DNA from: Ilumatobacteraceae bacterium
GTDB taxonomy: Bacteria > Actinomycetota > Acidimicrobiia > Acidimicrobiales > Ilumatobacteraceae
Direction: 5' to 3'
NCBI GenBank assembly: GCA_023263465.1
Contig: JALQWV010000055.1
Location: forward strand, 1-5,394
DNA length: 5,394 nucleotides
Positions within the stretch are counted from its first letter, which is position 1. Every line of letters begins with the position of its first letter. The position numbers were made by a program, and so were the translations under genes. Below are positions 4,891 through 5,394 of the stretch, piece by piece. The notes under the pieces were generated by a model. The model did no database searches, was not told the DNA's origin, and saw only the letters and a list, made by a program, of their open reading frames with translations.

Positions 4891-5394
4891 TGGGTGTTGT
4901 ACGCAACGTCCTTGATGATGGCCTAGAAGGTCTTGATCACAACTTCCTCACGGGTCGCATTGAAGATCTTGTCAAGTGGTCGCGATCGCGTTCAAGTTGG
5001 GGTGCAACATTCGGTCTTGCTTGTTGTGCAATTGAAATGATGGGCACCGGAGCGCCGCACTACGACCTTGCACGATTTGGAATGGAAGTGTTCCGCGCGT
5101 CTCCACGTCAGGCTGACATCATGATTGTTGCTGGACGTGTAAGCCAAAAGATGGCACCAGTACTTCGTCAGGTGTACGACCAAATGATGGAGCCCAAGTG
5201 GGTGATCTCCATGGGCGTCTGTGCATCAAGTGGCGGCATGTTCAATAACTACGCCATTGTGCAAGGTGTCGATCAAATCGTTCCTGTTGATGTTTACGCA
5301 CCGGGTTGTCCTCCAACTCCTGAAACGTTGATTCACGCCATTGAAACTCTGCACCAACTCATTGAAGATGGTGAGATCATGCGTCGTCGCGAAG
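4890..5394 (+). CDS. nuoB: NADH:quinone oxidoreductase subunit B (NuoB), 3' partial
   Basis: NuoB binds the terminal [4Fe-4S] cluster N2, which reduces quinone in complex I; it belongs to the peripheral arm on the cytoplasmic side. The window holds 168 codons with no stop, so the 3' end is missing. All four N2 cysteines are present: the adjacent pair Cys45-Cys46 in [11 protein letters not shown], Cys111 in GVCASSGG, and Cys140 in APGCPP. Other family blocks are [10 protein letters not shown] (57-66), with the arginine next to N2 (Arg62), SPRQAD (71-76), and PPTPETL (141-147). Family members usually run about 160-220 residues, so little is lost. The ATG overlaps the nuoA stop and is preceded by GAGGGAG. 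nuoC is expected downstream, outside the window. Confidence 0.97.
   Translation, partial: MGVVRNVLDDGLEGLDHNFLTGRIEDLVKWSRSRSSWGATFGLACCAIEMMGTGAPHYDLARFGMEVFRASPRQADIMIVAGRVSQKMAPVLRQVYDQMMEPKWVISMGVCASSGGMFNNYAIVQGVDQIVPVDVYAPGCPPTPETLIHAIETLHQLIEDGEIMRRRE

Noticed and set aside
4992..5183. Antisense open frame opposite nuoB
   Set aside because: It covers the conserved NuoB cluster-binding region and has no protein features of its own.
1..5394. A novel defence, mobile or secondary-metabolism system
   Set aside because: Six of the seven genes are recognisable respiratory-chain genes and no transposase, integrase, repeat array or toxin-like gene is visible. Only the gene at 3587-4405 is unknown.

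Overview
This window is a tightly packed, one-direction (+) run of seven respiratory-chain genes. It encodes most of a cytochrome bc/b6f-family quinol:cytochrome c oxidoreductase (complex III type), followed directly by the first genes of the proton-pumping NADH:quinone oxidoreductase (complex I, nuo). The first and last genes run off the window. The gaps are 30, 16, -1, 0, 8 and -1 bases, so no promoter or terminator is needed inside the window, and a single polycistronic transcript is the simplest reading.

Layout: (1) 2-898, N-terminal (b6-like) half of cytochrome b, with its start upstream of the window; (2) 929-1663, C-terminal (subunit IV-like) half of cytochrome b, with a long Ala/Gly/Pro-rich N-terminal extension holding a duplicated IPxHLLxR motif; (3) 1680-2525, Rieske iron-sulfur protein with a Sec-type first helix and a twin-arginine second helix; (4) 2525-3586, membrane-anchored diheme cytochrome c; (5) 3587-4405, a three-helix membrane protein of unknown function; (6) 4414-4890, NuoA; (7) 4890-5394, NuoB, cut by the window end.

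How the parts should work together: complex I would oxidise NADH and reduce a membrane quinone. The split cytochrome b plus Rieske protein would oxidise the quinol. The diheme cytochrome c takes the place of cytochrome c1 or f and would pass electrons on to an oxidase or another carrier not present here. The unknown protein sits between the two complexes and is a candidate accessory subunit of either.

Organism: base composition is near half G+C over most of the window (about 36% in the first 120 bases), with GTG starts and good Shine-Dalgarno sites. The Rieske protein has an extra N-terminal helix before a Tat-dependent helix, as known for actinobacterial QcrA, but the cytochrome b is split and the gene order differs from the qcrCAB order of mycobacteria and Streptomyces. 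My inference, from general family knowledge and not from a search, is a non-classical actinobacterium, with an Acidimicrobiia-like lineage the first guess; Chloroflexota or a related lineage is not excluded.

No tRNA, rRNA, CRISPR array, insertion sequence or phage gene was seen. This looks like core metabolism and not an accessory island. The points most worth a second look are the uncharacterised fifth gene, the covalent-heme cysteine in the b6-like subunit, the missing PEWY glutamate, the duplicated IPxHLL motif, and a small hairpin abutting the nuoA ribosome binding site.
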